Below, in pieces: positions 39,717 to 49,811 of a stretch of 64,000 nt of DNA. The notes under the pieces were generated by a model that had not been told where the DNA came from, did no database searches, and saw only the letters and a program-made list of their open reading frames with translations. Both the position numbers and the translations under genes were made by a program. Each line of letters starts with the position of its first letter. Position 1 is the first letter of the stretch. The DNA comes from Dermanyssus gallinae (lineage: Eukaryota; Arthropoda; Arachnida; Mesostigmata; Dermanyssidae), in the NCBI GenBank assembly GCA_003439945.1, contig QVRM01000968.1:124001-188000 (forward strand). Reading direction: 5' to 3'.

Positions 39717-40330
39717 TGTGTATATAATTCTCTGTGAAGAGAGAAATCGCAGTGAGGAGCAGATCATCATGAAGATCGTTGAGTCGTTGAGTCATAACGT
39801 ACGTGGCGTTGCTCACGCAAATTGTTGGCAGTTTGTTGGCAACTGCGCGCCCTCTATTCTCATCTACCTCTATTTCTCTTTCTTCCAGCAGCAGCAGCCA
39901 ATTGATGGCTGACAACTACAACGACGACGACGACGACGACGACGACAACAACAACAATAATAATAACAACAATAACGACCAGAGCAGCTAGAGCAATAAT
40001 TGCAGTAGCAGTAGACGCGATGGCTAGCGATGATGACGATGACAACGACAACGAATCCGTAATTAGAAGTCGTCTGGCTTGTGGCTGTATGGCTGGCTCG
40101 CTTCGTTCGTCGTCGTCGTTGTCGTCGTCATTTCGTCAATTGCGCATATCATTATGATCACATGATTATGATCATTGGTGGCAACAGCGACGGCGGCACC
40201 AGCAGCAGCAACAACGGCGGTCGGCCATGGCAGCGAGCGGGAGTGGCAATCGCCGGCCTGCCTGCAACCAACGATCACTCGGATTGTTGTGCCCAGACAT
40301 ATATACATATATAGTTCGATAAGTAGAGAC

Positions 40331-40341
40331 ATATAAATATA

Positions 40342-40377
<36 letters not shown>
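40331..40377. repeat. (AT)n array, about 47 bp
   Basis: Alternating AT with AAA and TTA phase slips. Confidence 0.95.
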
Positions 40378-40379
<2 letters not shown>

Positions 40380-41571
40380 ATAGGCGGATAGAAAGCCAGA
40401 TCAATGGAGCCCTAGCTGGCTAAAGACGTCGCTCGTCTGAGCTCATTCTGGACTCTCAACGACAGCGTACTTGACCGGTTCTCGGCGCAGGTCTGCCGGT
40501 CAAGATCGCACATGCCGCTGCTGTTGTTGTTGCGTTACCGTCATGAAGTTGTTGACGTCGTCCGGCCGCAGCACCAACAACAGTACCACTAACAACAACA
40601 ACAACAGTAACTGGTTGAAACGATGTCTACGTGCGTTTTTTGCTGCTCGCCTTTTCTTCGCTTCTCTTTAATCGCCATTTCTTCATCTTTGCTCTTGCCT
40701 CTGATGATCTTATTCCTTTTCTTCGTCGTTTCTTTCCCGCTTCTGGTCGTCTTCCTTTTCCTTTTTTCTTCTTCTTCTTCTCTGTATTTCTTGCTTTATC
40801 GCTTAGCCTTTTCGTTGCGTTTCTCTGCATCTCCGATTCTCTCACTGTCACTCGACTGTCTGTGCGTGTGGTGGCATCTCGTCATGAGCACGTTCATATC
40901 AATAACGACGGGTCGCCTAATGTCTCCCATCTCTCCACCCCCCCCCCCCCAGCCTCCCTGCCTCCCCCCGTCCCTGTCTGTGCTCAGTCGCAGCCGGAGG
41001 TCAGTATGGTCCGATATACATATGTGTATGTGTGTGTGCTGCTTGTTGTCCACGGTACCCGTATGGGTGTACGCCGATCTATTGTATGCGTGTGTGACCA
41101 CGTGTATGATGCTTTTGCTGCTTCAGCTGCTGCTGCTGCCGCTGCTGTTGAAGTTGGTATTAATCAACGAGAGGATAAGAGTGGTAGGTCGCAGTTTTCG
41201 CGACGGCATAAACATTCATATATATATATATATTTTTTTTTTTTGTTTTTTTTAATATATACTGTATTAAATATCCTAGTGCGACAGTACAACCATCATA
41301 CTATCATGTGCTGGCAAAGGCAAGACCATCACTCTTGGTTGGTTTTTTGCTCTTATCGTAAGGTGATAATGATGATGATCTTGCGAAAACGTAGGTCACT
41401 GCGTTAGTGAGTGCGTCTGCGGCGTAGTGATCATCTCTTTAGCGCGATGAGCAGCTAGCGACAGCAACAGTATTGAGACTTCGTCATCATGCCATCAATC
41501 TAGAACGCGACATGTCCGTGTTCTATATTGAGCCGTCCATCGATATATCCATCTGCCGATCTATCTAGCCA

Positions 41572-41573
<2 letters not shown>

Positions 41574-41637
<64 letters not shown>

Positions 41638-41648
41638 AATATATATAG
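41574..41648. repeat. (AT)n array, 75 bp
   Basis: Alternating AT with two AAAT interruptions about 22 bp apart. It is preceded by (ATCT)-rich sequence. Confidence 0.95.
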
Positions 41649-41970
41649 GTATATTTACTTATTTTATCTATAGGTATATCTATGACTATATGTACATTTA
41701 GCACTACCAGCAGCGCCCCGAGTAATGGTAGTCCGGGGATGATGCGTTCGACGATCGATGGATGAACGACGATGCAAGCCTAGTCAGTCACAAACGGACC
41801 ACGGCAGATGCACTGTAGATGAATGAGGAGCCATGATGCCGGATAGATCGAGCCTCAGCAACTCACTCACTGACCCACCAATCGGTGACGGCGACGACGC
41901 TGACGACGGACGGATCAACGACTTCAACTTTGTGATCGATTCCGTGCGGCGCCTTTTTCTTACGATATGA

Positions 41971-41973
<3 letters not shown>

Positions 41974-42002
<29 letters not shown>
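41974..42002. repeat. (AT)n array, 29 bp
   Basis: Pure alternating AT, followed by a GA-rich stretch. Confidence 0.95.
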
Positions 42003-42005
<3 letters not shown>

Positions 42006-43305
42006 AGAGAGAGGGGGAGAGAAATAGAACATTTAGACGGGAAAACGGGGAAGAGGATAAAACCAAAGAACAACTCCTCAATGGCGGGTCGTGGTAACAA
42101 GGTCGCGCGTTACCTCTTCTTCTCTCTATCTCTCTCTTCTGGACAACAACATTGGTATCTATGCTGGCCATAGTTGCTGCTGCACCACCTTCGCCACCAC
42201 CACCACTACTACAACTATCACTGCCGATATTTGGGCGTGGTCGTCGAACACGTATGGATCTGCTTCTGCTTCTGGTGGTGATGTTGATGCTGGTGCTGAT
42301 GCCGCTGGCTTCGCTATCGCCGCTTCGTGGCTCGTCGGTGGTCGGCACTGGCCCTTATCCTGCGCCTAATGACGACTGACCAACACGAACCAACGAGCAA
42401 ACGAAAGGAAAGAAGGAAGAAATGACTGGTTGTTTTTCTCGCTTTTTCTTGCTCGTTCGCTCACTCACTGACTGACTTGTTTGCTGGAAACAGCTTCCTC
42501 CTCTATGATCCATCGACTGCAACGATTAGCACCAGTTTTCGTCGGCTGTTTTCATCGTCGTTGCGTTGTTGTTGTTGTGGTTGTCACTGTCGTCGTTGTT
42601 GTTGTCACCGCGTTTGTCGTGCTCTTAGAAGAAGTAATAATGGTGGTACCGTGGCCTTCCTTCTTTGGATTTTTTCATAGCCCCTCCCTTGCTCGCCCTC
42701 ATTTGAGGATAACTTATGCGGTTTTATCTATTTCTGTATCCCTCCTACCACCACCATTGCCCCCTCTCGTTCTCTTTGTTTCGCTATCGCCCACCCCTCG
42801 TCGTTTGGTTGGTGTTATTTGTAATTTGATTTATCTGCAACACTTACGTGCTGGCTATCAATTACTACCTGCTGGAAGACGTGGCCAAAGCGGCAGCTCC
42901 CGGCGCGGCCGCCACACGGCATCATGACGACAATCATTAAACGACTCTAAGATGAATTTGCTCTGATATGGGCGGAGCTTGATGCTACTGACATTGTTGT
43001 TGTTATTGTAGTTGTTGTTGTTGTTCTTAACGTTGTTTTTGTTGTTGTTGTCGTCATCGTAATTACATCTCGTGCCACCACTAAAGCAGTGCTGGTGTTA
43101 CAAATACATCTTCTGCTACAACACTGCTAGTACTATTGCTATGGCGACTATGCCTTGTATGGCTTCTTTATCTTATGCTTCTACGCCTAATCGTCTTTCA
43201 TCGCGTGGTCGCTAACTGCGGTTGTTTGGTGCCACCGGTCAACGGTTAGTCCCGCGCCATCATAGCTTGTCCCTCGTTCAGATGGAACTTTTGTCGTTCT
43301 GAAAT

Positions 43306-43325
43306 TATATATATATATATATATA
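43306..43325. repeat. (AT)n array, 20 bp
   Basis: Pure alternating AT, about 200 bp before the LINE. Confidence 0.93.
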
Positions 43326-43510
43326 CACACCTCTGAAACCTATTGCATATATTAGACTACGATTGTAGGTGACTTTGTTTCTGTATATGATTTTTTAAAT
43401 TAAGTAATAGCGTACATTAACCCAAATTTGCACATTTTTTCCTAAGTAAAAGAAAACTTGACATCGAACGTGTGTGGCACTCTCTAGTATCAACGAAGGC
43501 ATGGTAAAAC

Positions 43511-43522
43511 AATAATTACTAT
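43511..43522. repeat. 5' copy of probable target-site duplication
   Basis: AATAATTACTAT is a perfect 12-bp match to 47054-47065. It lies 11 nt before the ORF1 ATG, and the match ends at 43523, where element sequence would begin. Confidence 0.75.
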
Positions 43523-43533
43523 TAGGCACCAAA

Positions 43534-44157
43534 ATGTTATCAGCTGTCCGTGGCTTTGCTGAGTGGTTAAAGGCAAACCACCCTGATTCAGAATTTACGG
43601 TGCTTTCAGTGCCTGTGACAATCCCAGAGTACTGTCAAAAAGCAAATTCTGATCTGCAGAGTCTCTCTGAAGGCAACCTGCTAAAGTACATGCCTCTGAC
43701 AAAAATTCAATCGGATCTTGTTCGATTTAGTCAAAGGAAGTACGGCCCCGAAACGGCAGATCAAATAGCCCAAGCAACTGCCAGAAGCGTCGCACGTTTT
43801 TTTAACACTAAGTTAGAAAAAGACGTTTTAAAAAAGGATTTTCCAAACAGGAAACTTGCAAAAAAGGAAAAAGTGGCCAGGGTTGCCCCGAGCATCGTAG
43901 AGCCGCCAAGGGAAAAGGTTTGGAAACCCGCTTCTTGGCCAACAACCCTGAGGAATCGGCCAACAACCCTGAGAAATCGATCAGCACGGCCAGTGGAACA
44001 ACAACGTCAGACTATAGCACCTCCGAAACCCAATCTCCAAGAGTTCGTCATGAAAATGATGCAAGACCTCAAAGAGCTCAAAACAGTGTTCAGCTCACAG
44101 CACAACAACTGGCGGACGCCGAAGGCAAGCAATCAAAACAAACGCAACCACAACTAG
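43534..44157 (+). CDS. LINE ORF1 protein (207 aa, family not recognised)
   Basis: This frame lies upstream of and overlaps ORF2, the usual position of a LINE ORF1, whose product normally binds element RNA. The ATG at 43534 has A at -3, and an in-frame stop lies at 43513-43515, so this start is well supported for this copy. Residues 1-90 look like an ordinary folded region. Residues 93-150 are rich in Lys and Arg and suit nucleic-acid binding. Residues 165-189 form a possible amphipathic helix. I see no CCHC zinc knuckle and no clear RRM, so the RNA-binding role is inferred from position only. A 21-bp in-frame tandem duplication gives repeated PTTLRN around residues 136-148. It is short for an ORF1, and 5' truncation of a longer protein is possible because the element seems to begin 11 nt upstream. 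The frame contains slippery heptamers at codons 98-101 and 109-111. Confidence 0.75.
   Translation: MLSAVRGFAEWLKANHPDSEFTVLSVPVTIPEYCQKANSDLQSLSEGNLLKYMPLTKIQSDLVRFSQRKYGPETADQIAQATARSVARFFNTKLEKDVLKKDFPNRKLAKKEKVARVAPSIVEPPREKVWKPASWPTTLRNRPTTLRNRSARPVEQQRQTIAPPKPNLQEFVMKMMQDLKELKTVFSSQHNNWRTPKASNQNKRNHN
43827..43836 (+). promoter_or_regulatory. Candidate -1 ribosomal frameshift site
   Basis: The sequence TTTAAAAAAG reads T-TTA-AAA-AAG in the ORF1 frame. It therefore contains two overlapping X-XXY-YYZ heptamers, TTTAAAA at 43827-43833 and AAAAAAG at 43830-43836. A -1 slip enters the ORF2 frame, which is open from 43812. After a 6-nt spacer, TTTCC (43840-43844) can pair with GGAAA (43850-43854); this stem is weak. 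A-rich Lys codons can make such heptamers by chance, so function is inferred. Confidence 0.45.
43860..43866 (+). promoter_or_regulatory. Second candidate slippery heptamer
   Basis: GCA-AAA-AAG in the ORF1 frame contains A-AAA-AAG, another canonical heptamer that would shift ribosomes into the ORF2 frame. No strong downstream stem was seen. It may be a backup site or a chance result of Lys codons. Confidence 0.25.
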
Positions 44158-46979
44158 TAATATGCCAATTTAACTGCGAAGGATTTCGATGTATGAGAGA
44201 ATCTGGACTATGTAACCAACTATCAGGATTCGACGTCGTTGTCCTGACAGAAACCTTTTCCGTTCAACGTTTCGACGTACCCGGGTATTATAGTTTTCAC
44301 TGTTGCTCTCAACGAGTCGCTCGCGGTCGTCCCACAGGTGGCGTATCGGTTCTTACTGGTCCTCGCCTTGGAAACATGAACCTGCTCTACTCAGAGAATA
44401 ATGTTGTAGTCCTTTCGTCATCCACACTTTTGTTGATTGCCATGTACAGCAGTGCTAACTCGGGAAGCGGTGACAGTACAGACCAATTACTGGAGAAGAT
44501 TAGCATTGCTATGAGCTTCGTTGACGTTGGTCAGACAATACTGCTAGCTGGGGACCTCAATTGTCGGCTGGAGCAAGACCCTCCGAGTGAACGGACTACC
44601 GCTCTGTTAGAGTCACTCGATGCATACGGCTTGTGGGTGTGTACCGATAGGGGCACCCCCACTTATTATGCCGATTCCAACCTGCAACGGGTTGGCTCTA
44701 TGGGAAGAACGGGATGCTCAACAATCGACATTTTTGCAACATCAGCCCCACCAAATTGTGTGACATATGAAGGGCCGGTTTTCCACGTTTTACTGACGGG
44801 GATTAAGAAACATATCCCCGTGGTTCTCAAGCTCTCTATCAAATCGATTAGTGCAAATAAACGACGCACCGGCGTAGGAAAGCGCCTTGACAACAACATG
44901 GTTATTTCGCTGCTTTCTCGAATTAACCCGGACAGGCTACAGCACGGCCCCCTTGATGAGGCAATAGCTGAAGTCACCACCGTCCTTATAAACTCAGCTT
45001 CTAAATCACTTCCAAATATGCGGCGCTCTCCACGCTGGTACGACAGTGATTGCTTTGCGCTGAGGCAAATTCTACTTAGAGCCCTCCACCAATCGTCATA
45101 TGATCCAGCTGCGGCGGCTATTTACTCAATCACACGACAACATTATCGGAAGCTTCAAGATCTCAAGAGGCGGTCATTTGCTGACCATCAAGAACGCCTC
45201 CTTATACTAAAAGCACAACAAGAACCCCACCTCATTATACGACAGCCTCACAACTTTACGAGCTGTCCAATCCCATCTGAAAAGCTCTTGGGCCACTTTC
45301 AAGCAGCTTTCACCCACGCGGATACGGTACCTCTCGAGATTCCTATTTCGTACGAGCTCGAAACTCCCGAGAGATTTTTCTCTGAGGCTCTTGATGAACC
45401 GTTTAGTCTAGACGAAGTCAATGTTGCCCTCGCTCGTATACGAAATAACAAGGCATTCGGGCCAGATCTTGTAAGGAACGAACACCTTCGGCAGGGACAT
45501 CTCCTCGTGCCTATATGGCAGTCCCTTTTTAACAGATGCCTCTCTGAAGGCGCTCTGCCAGCCAAGTGGTATGAATGCCTTCTTAAGGTAATTCCAAAAG
45601 GAAAAGGAGATCCTTCGGACCCTGCTGCGTGGCGGCCGATATCAAAAAGAAGTTGTGTCTACAAACTACTCTCAAGCATACTGACAAGACGTCTCACGGA
45701 TTTTCTGACAGCACTGGGGTTTCTTCCAGATGAGCAGCATGGCTTCAGGACCGGGCGTTCCACTATCTCAGCCTGCGAAGTACTTCTCGAGCAGATCACA
45801 ATCTCATTAAACCGGAAAAAACTCCCGTTGTTTGCGGTTTTTATTGATTTAAAATCTGCCTTCGACATTGCACCCCGTAACATTGTCTTAAAGAAGTTGG
45901 GACAGGCCGGAGTCGGACCGCGAATGCTCACTCTACTCTGCGCACTTCTGAGGGCTAACCAAATTATCCTCGATGATGGTGTGTGCGAGCATAACACGTT
46001 TGATCAGACGACTGGGTATCCGCAAGGCGACAATCTCAGCCCATTGCTATTTATAACGTTACTCAGTGATCTGCCACGCATCATGAAAGAGCGGCACTCA
46101 ACGGTCATGACCCTGCTCTACGCAGATGATCTGGTAATATTCAGCAGAATCCGCACTGACCTGCAGGCTGCTCTTTGCACACTGGATGAATATTTCTCGC
46201 AGAATGGCCTCATAGTAAACGTGTCAAAAACCAAGGCTGTTAAGTTTCGGCGTGGCGGGCAACGAGCCCGCGCAGATAAACTGCGATTTCACGGTGAGCA
46301 AGTGCAGTTTGTAGAGACCTTTTGCTATCTCGGGGTAATTTTCTCGTCTCGAGGTACAACTTTTTCACAGCATGTAACTGAGCGTTGTAGAAAAGCACTT
46401 ATCGCGGCAGCGGGTATCAGAAACCCAACACAGTTGTCCGTCCGGACGGCGATGACATTATTTACGCTCAAAGTGGCATCAGTAGCTGCATACGGAATTC
46501 AAGTGACATGGAAGCATCTTAGCACTTCGCAGTTATGGCAGTTGGATAGGGTGAAGCCAGCCTTCTTGAAGCGAGTACTTGGCCTTCCGTCAAATTCGCG
46601 CAACAGATTAGTGTACATGCTCGCGGGTTCAGTATCATTTATTGATGAACTCGTAGACCGCTTTAATTTGCCGCAGACAGTCGCTCTGGAAACGTTTCGG
46701 CATGAGTATTCTCAAAAAGTGTCTCTAATTCCCAGAGAGTTTTATCTATCACCAGCTATGACTAACCAGGCCTGGAAGGACGCTCTCCGGCCATGTCGTC
46801 ACCTCACTACTCGCTACAGTGTTCACGGATTTCATCATCTACTATGCCGGTCTGCTGGGTTTCATGAACCCAAGGAGGACTGCAGATGCCGTCGTTGTGG
46901 CGGCCCATGTCCCCTCTACCACCTACCTGATTGTACGGAATCCGTGTCGCTTTCTCAACTTGAGCGAGAATGCTCTTAA
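43920..46979 (+). CDS. LINE ORF2: AP endonuclease-reverse transcriptase polyprotein
   Basis: The frame is open from 43812 (after a stop at 43809-43811) to the TAA at 46977-46979; counting residues from the TTG at 43920 gives 1019. The endonuclease spans about 79-304, with N85, E111, GDLN at 211-214, STID at 267-270 and H298; it would nick target DNA. The usual SDH motif reads KKH. A linker with the W-Y-D-x-D-C pattern (373-378) follows. Reverse transcriptase spans about 495-810: KVIPKGKGDPSDPAAWRPIS (556-575), D643 in FIDLKSAFD (motif A), GYPQGDNLSPLLF (699-711, motif B), YADD 734-737 (motif C) and FCYLGVIFS. The C-terminus has C990-x2-C993-x7-H1001-x3-C1005, typical of LINE ORF2 tails. No RNase H is visible. 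The first Met codon is residue 92, past catalytic N85, so no AUG can start a complete endonuclease; translation probably depends on frameshifting from ORF1 or a non-AUG start. No internal stops, so possibly functional. Confidence 0.95.
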   Translation: METRFLANNPEESANNPEKSISTASGTTTSDYSTSETQSPRVRHENDARPQRAQNSVQLTAQQLADAEGKQSKQTQPQLVICQFNCEGFRCMRESGLCNQLSGFDVVVLTETFSVQRFDVPGYYSFHCCSQRVARGRPTGGVSVLTGPRLGNMNLLYSENNVVVLSSSTLLLIAMYSSANSGSGDSTDQLLEKISIAMSFVDVGQTILLAGDLNCRLEQDPPSERTTALLESLDAYGLWVCTDRGTPTYYADSNLQRVGSMGRTGCSTIDIFATSAPPNCVTYEGPVFHVLLTGIKKHIPVVLKLSIKSISANKRRTGVGKRLDNNMVISLLSRINPDRLQHGPLDEAIAEVTTVLINSASKSLPNMRRSPRWYDSDCFALRQILLRALHQSSYDPAAAAIYSITRQHYRKLQDLKRRSFADHQERLLILKAQQEPHLIIRQPHNFTSCPIPSEKLLGHFQAAFTHADTVPLEIPISYELETPERFFSEALDEPFSLDEVNVALARIRNNKAFGPDLVRNEHLRQGHLLVPIWQSLFNRCLSEGALPAKWYECLLKVIPKGKGDPSDPAAWRPISKRSCVYKLLSSILTRRLTDFLTALGFLPDEQHGFRTGRSTISACEVLLEQITISLNRKKLPLFAVFIDLKSAFDIAPRNIVLKKLGQAGVGPRMLTLLCALLRANQIILDDGVCEHNTFDQTTGYPQGDNLSPLLFITLLSDLPRIMKERHSTVMTLLYADDLVIFSRIRTDLQAALCTLDEYFSQNGLIVNVSKTKAVKFRRGGQRARADKLRFHGEQVQFVETFCYLGVIFSSRGTTFSQHVTERCRKALIAAAGIRNPTQLSVRTAMTLFTLKVASVAAYGIQVTWKHLSTSQLWQLDRVKPAFLKRVLGLPSNSRNRLVYMLAGSVSFIDELVDRFNLPQTVALETFRHEYSQKVSLIPREFYLSPAMTNQAWKDALRPCRHLTTRYSVHGFHHLLCRSAGFHEPKEDCRCRRCGGPCPLYHLPDCTESVSLSQLERECS
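43937..43978 (+). repeat. 21-bp tandem duplication in the ORF1/ORF2 overlap
   Basis: Two copies of a 21-bp unit beginning GGCCAACAACCCTGAG, at 43937-43957 and 43958-43978, differ at one base. Twenty-one is a multiple of three, so both overlapping frames are preserved. ORF1 repeats a seven-residue unit around PTTLRN and ORF2 one around ANNPE. Confidence 0.9.
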
Positions 46980-47053
46980 CTCATTTTACCATGTTTGTTA
47001 TATATACCATGTTTGTATTTACATACCCAAACAGGGTGAATTTTAAATAAATA
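46980..47053 (+). other. LINE 3' UTR and TAAA-type tail
   Basis: This short, AT-rich 3' UTR follows the ORF2 stop. ACCATGTTTGT occurs twice, at about 46988 and 47007. The 3' end is TTTTAAATAAATAAATAA, which includes AATAAA and merges into the 3' copy of the direct repeat. A tetranucleotide tail rather than poly(A) is common in several LINE clades. Confidence 0.8.
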
Positions 47054-47065
47054 AATAATTACTAT
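47054..47065. repeat. 3' copy of probable target-site duplication
   Basis: AATAATTACTAT follows the tail and matches 43511-43522. Because the repeat is AT-rich and overlaps the tail, the exact tail/duplication boundary is uncertain by a few bases. Confidence 0.75.
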
Positions 47066-49811
47066 ATGCTGGTTGTAACTAGAATGGTCATGGTTTGTTA
47101 TTGTCGCATACATTTCTAAGTCGATTTTGTCCACATTTGCTCATTTGGATTAAAGTTATAATAAGAACAGTAAATAGTAGTATGTTCAATATTTTAGTGC
47201 GATTCTGCCTTATACTGAGATCATCAGCTTGTTTGGCTTGTTTATAGCAACAATGTCAGCAACAACAACAACTATAATATCGTCGCCGTGGCGCAATGAC
47301 ATACAGATGTCTACTGACGATGCTTCTTCCGAAAGCTCGACAGATGGATAAATAGATAATACGAGATATGCTTGTTCCTGAGACGGAGGACGGCATCGTC
47401 TCGGATACATACAATGGTGGTGACGTTGTAGCAACTGATGTGCCGGTGCAAGGGGAATAGGGAGCGGAAGTAGGCGAAACGTTTAGCCGACGCGATGTTT
47501 CACGATCTGAGGGCCAACTAACCCGTTTTGGGCACGAGACCGTCTGTCCACGCTGCGCGTGAAAAGCGCGGAGCGGTGTTACTTAAGTCGATGGATGCAG
47601 GATGCCGCAGTGCGGCTCTTGGATCTCAGCTAGATCTCGTAGAGGAGCGGTAGTTGCTCCAGCTAGCTACAGCAGCAGCACTAGAAGCAACAACAGTAAA
47701 CGTTGGTTTGTGGTAGTAATGTGTAGTGGTAATAGTAGTCCCTCGTCATCGGCCGGTCCGCCGGCTGGTCGCTACTGATCTGGGCTCTAATGAAAAACAC
47801 ATGCCTGTAGTCAGTCGTAGCCAGGAAGCATCGCGCGGCGAATCCATGACGGGCTGAATGACTGACTGACTGACTGAGTCGGTACCGAAACAACGGACTG
47901 TGGCGAACGGATACACGGCAAGGAATAGGGCCAGTTTGTGCCCAGGCAGCATCACTGACGTATGCCGGTTCCGTCGGTGTGATGCTGTGCGTTTGAGTAA
48001 ACGCCACTCTTGACTCGAGAGGAGACTATGTGTAGTCGTGGGTCGTCGTCGTCATCGAGTGGTGGTGTCGAACGCTAGAGATCTGGCTGGCAACGGATCC
48101 GGCATTACGAGTAGCGGGTAGTGGAGCGCGGCGGGAGGGCTAAGGCTTGTTGTTGTTGATGTTGTTGATGAAGATAGAGTTCGGTTGGCGTAAAGACAAC
48201 ACGCGCACCACTATTGAACTCACACAACAATGACGAAGCTGAAGAACGCCAGCATGCATGTATGATGGCGATTATACTGATGATGATGATGATTATGATG
48301 AAGATGCTGATGGTGATGTCCATGCTGGCGATGTTGGCTGCTGAAGACGAGTAGGAACAGCATCTGAGCGAGAGGAGCAGCGCGTGGAGCGAGCAAAACA
48401 CTGCTTCACATGGCCGCCGCCATACGAGGCCATATGAAATCTGGCCCGCCGAATCTGTCCGAATGCTGATCAGGGTGGAACGGTCAAAAGGGGAAAATCG
48501 ATTACAAAAGCTAGCTCGTACGGTCGATCGGTCGGTCGCTAGCTTGCGGGCCCGAGCCAGCAGCAGCCAGGCAACCAACCAGCCACCACCCGGCTGGGGT
48601 AAGGACGGATAATCACTGGAACGGAAATGGCACGCGCAGGTATCAAGGCAATCGCGACAAGAACACGACGACGCTGACTACTCCGTCGATGGTGGCGGTG
48701 CCCGTTGTGGTACTTGCGAGTTTTGGTAGACCAGCTCACCGGCTTTTGCGTACGATCGGCAACGACACCACTAGTCGCCGGCCGAGAGCCAGAGCTCGCG
48801 ACACTCGCACGTTCGTGGTGTGCGGAGGATCGCGTCGCAAAAAGGCGAAAAAGACCACGCCCCGCTCCATTGAGGCTTGCGACGACAGCAGCAACACCGA
48901 CAACGGCAACAGCGACAATGACGATGAGGACGACGACGACGACGGGTTCTCTCAATCGAGCTGGATTGGATAAAAAGAAGGAGGAGGAGTAGCTTGCTAG
49001 CTGGCTGGCTAGCGGAATGGCGGCTACTATCATCTCGTCTCAAGGCATAACGAAGGAAAGCTACCTTCCAGGTTTGACACTACAGTACAGAAATATTGAC
49101 TGCGTCAACGACGAACTGATGATTGTTGGCCATCGTTGGCAGGCATCAAATTGTTGAAAATGATTGAGTACGACCGGCCGAATAGTGAAGCGACAAAGAG
49201 ACAGACTGACGCTAAAGCAAATGTCGAAGCAACAGCAGCAGCAGCAGCACCAACAACAACAACAACAGCAGCACAACCAACGATTACAATGACAACAACA
49301 GCAGCGATTACAACAACAAAGACAACAGCAACAATAACAACAACAGCAACAACAATGGCAGCGGTAGCGGTAGCAATTTAAACAACGAGACGAGACAAAA
49401 CAAGTAAATACCAGCAGCGAGATAAGAACCTTGATTTTGATGCAACCATGTATGTAGTCGTTCAAGTTGTGCTACTGAGACGAGATCCCTTTAACTTTGC
49501 AAGAAAATAAGCTGGTGCTGGTGCTTCTGCCTCTACTGGCGAATTACGGTGCAACGTTCATTCGACCAATCATCCGATCTGATTCTTTGCTTGCTGCTTC
49601 GACTTCTTTAGGATGGGTGATGGTCTTTTCGATAGATTTCGATAGTGACGATAGATTGAGACTAGTGCAGCTTGAAAGGGGCTTGCGGTGGCCGCGTGAT
49701 CAATCAATCAATGAGGTATCCAACTCATTTCATCATTGCCACATGGGTAGATGGATTGATAAGCTACGTCGTACGAAGCATGTCTATCCTACGCATAAAC
49801 TCTGCCAGTAA
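47066..49811. other. No recognisable gene
   Basis: The LINE 3' flank is followed by unique sequence to about 47640, then mixed sequence with a (GACT)n stretch near 47857-47878, a (GAT)n stretch near 48278-48315 and the CAA/CAG tract at 49228-49370. Confidence 0.55.
49228..49370. repeat. (CAA/CAG)n tract, about 140 bp
   Basis: CAG then CAA-rich with ATA and GAC variants. Confidence 0.9.

Larger units (their letters stand above)
31419..43510. other. Repeat-rich region, no recognisable gene
   Basis: Overlapping frames on opposite strands at 31658-32219 are non-repetitive in part but unrecognised. Unique blocks: 31420-31980, 33290-33580, 36000-36420, 38640-39300 and 43330-43510. The pyrimidine-rich stretch 40640-40990 produces long artefactual frames. 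Confidence 0.55.
43523..47053 (+). mobile_element. Non-LTR retrotransposon (LINE), two intact ORFs
   Basis: A roughly 3.5-kb element stands out from the repeat-rich background as ordinary coding sequence. It carries ORF1 (43534-44157), an overlapping ORF2 (endonuclease plus reverse transcriptase, to 46979), a short 3' UTR and a TAAA-type tail near 47044-47058. A perfect 12-bp direct repeat, AATAATTACTAT, lies just before ORF1 (43511-43522) and at the tail (47054-47065), as expected for a target-site duplication made by target-primed reverse transcription. There are no LTRs, integrase, protease or RNase H. The 5' boundary inferred from the repeat leaves only 11 nt before the ORF1 ATG, so this is either a copy cut in its 5' UTR or ORF1, or a family with a very short leader. 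The clade is not assigned; the AP-endonuclease, reverse transcriptase and C-terminal Cys-His order fits the large Jockey/CR1/R1/I assemblage. Confidence 0.93.

Noticed and set aside
40623..41407. Long overlapping frames of 210 and 258 codons
   Set aside because: They cross pyrimidine-rich, poly-C, GCT-repeat and AT-array sequence, so long open frames are expected; the peptides are Leu/Phe/Ser-rich with no domain.
43812..46979. Starting ORF2 at its first in-frame ATG (44193)
   Set aside because: That start would remove the catalytic Asn of the endonuclease, so it is unlikely to be the functional start.
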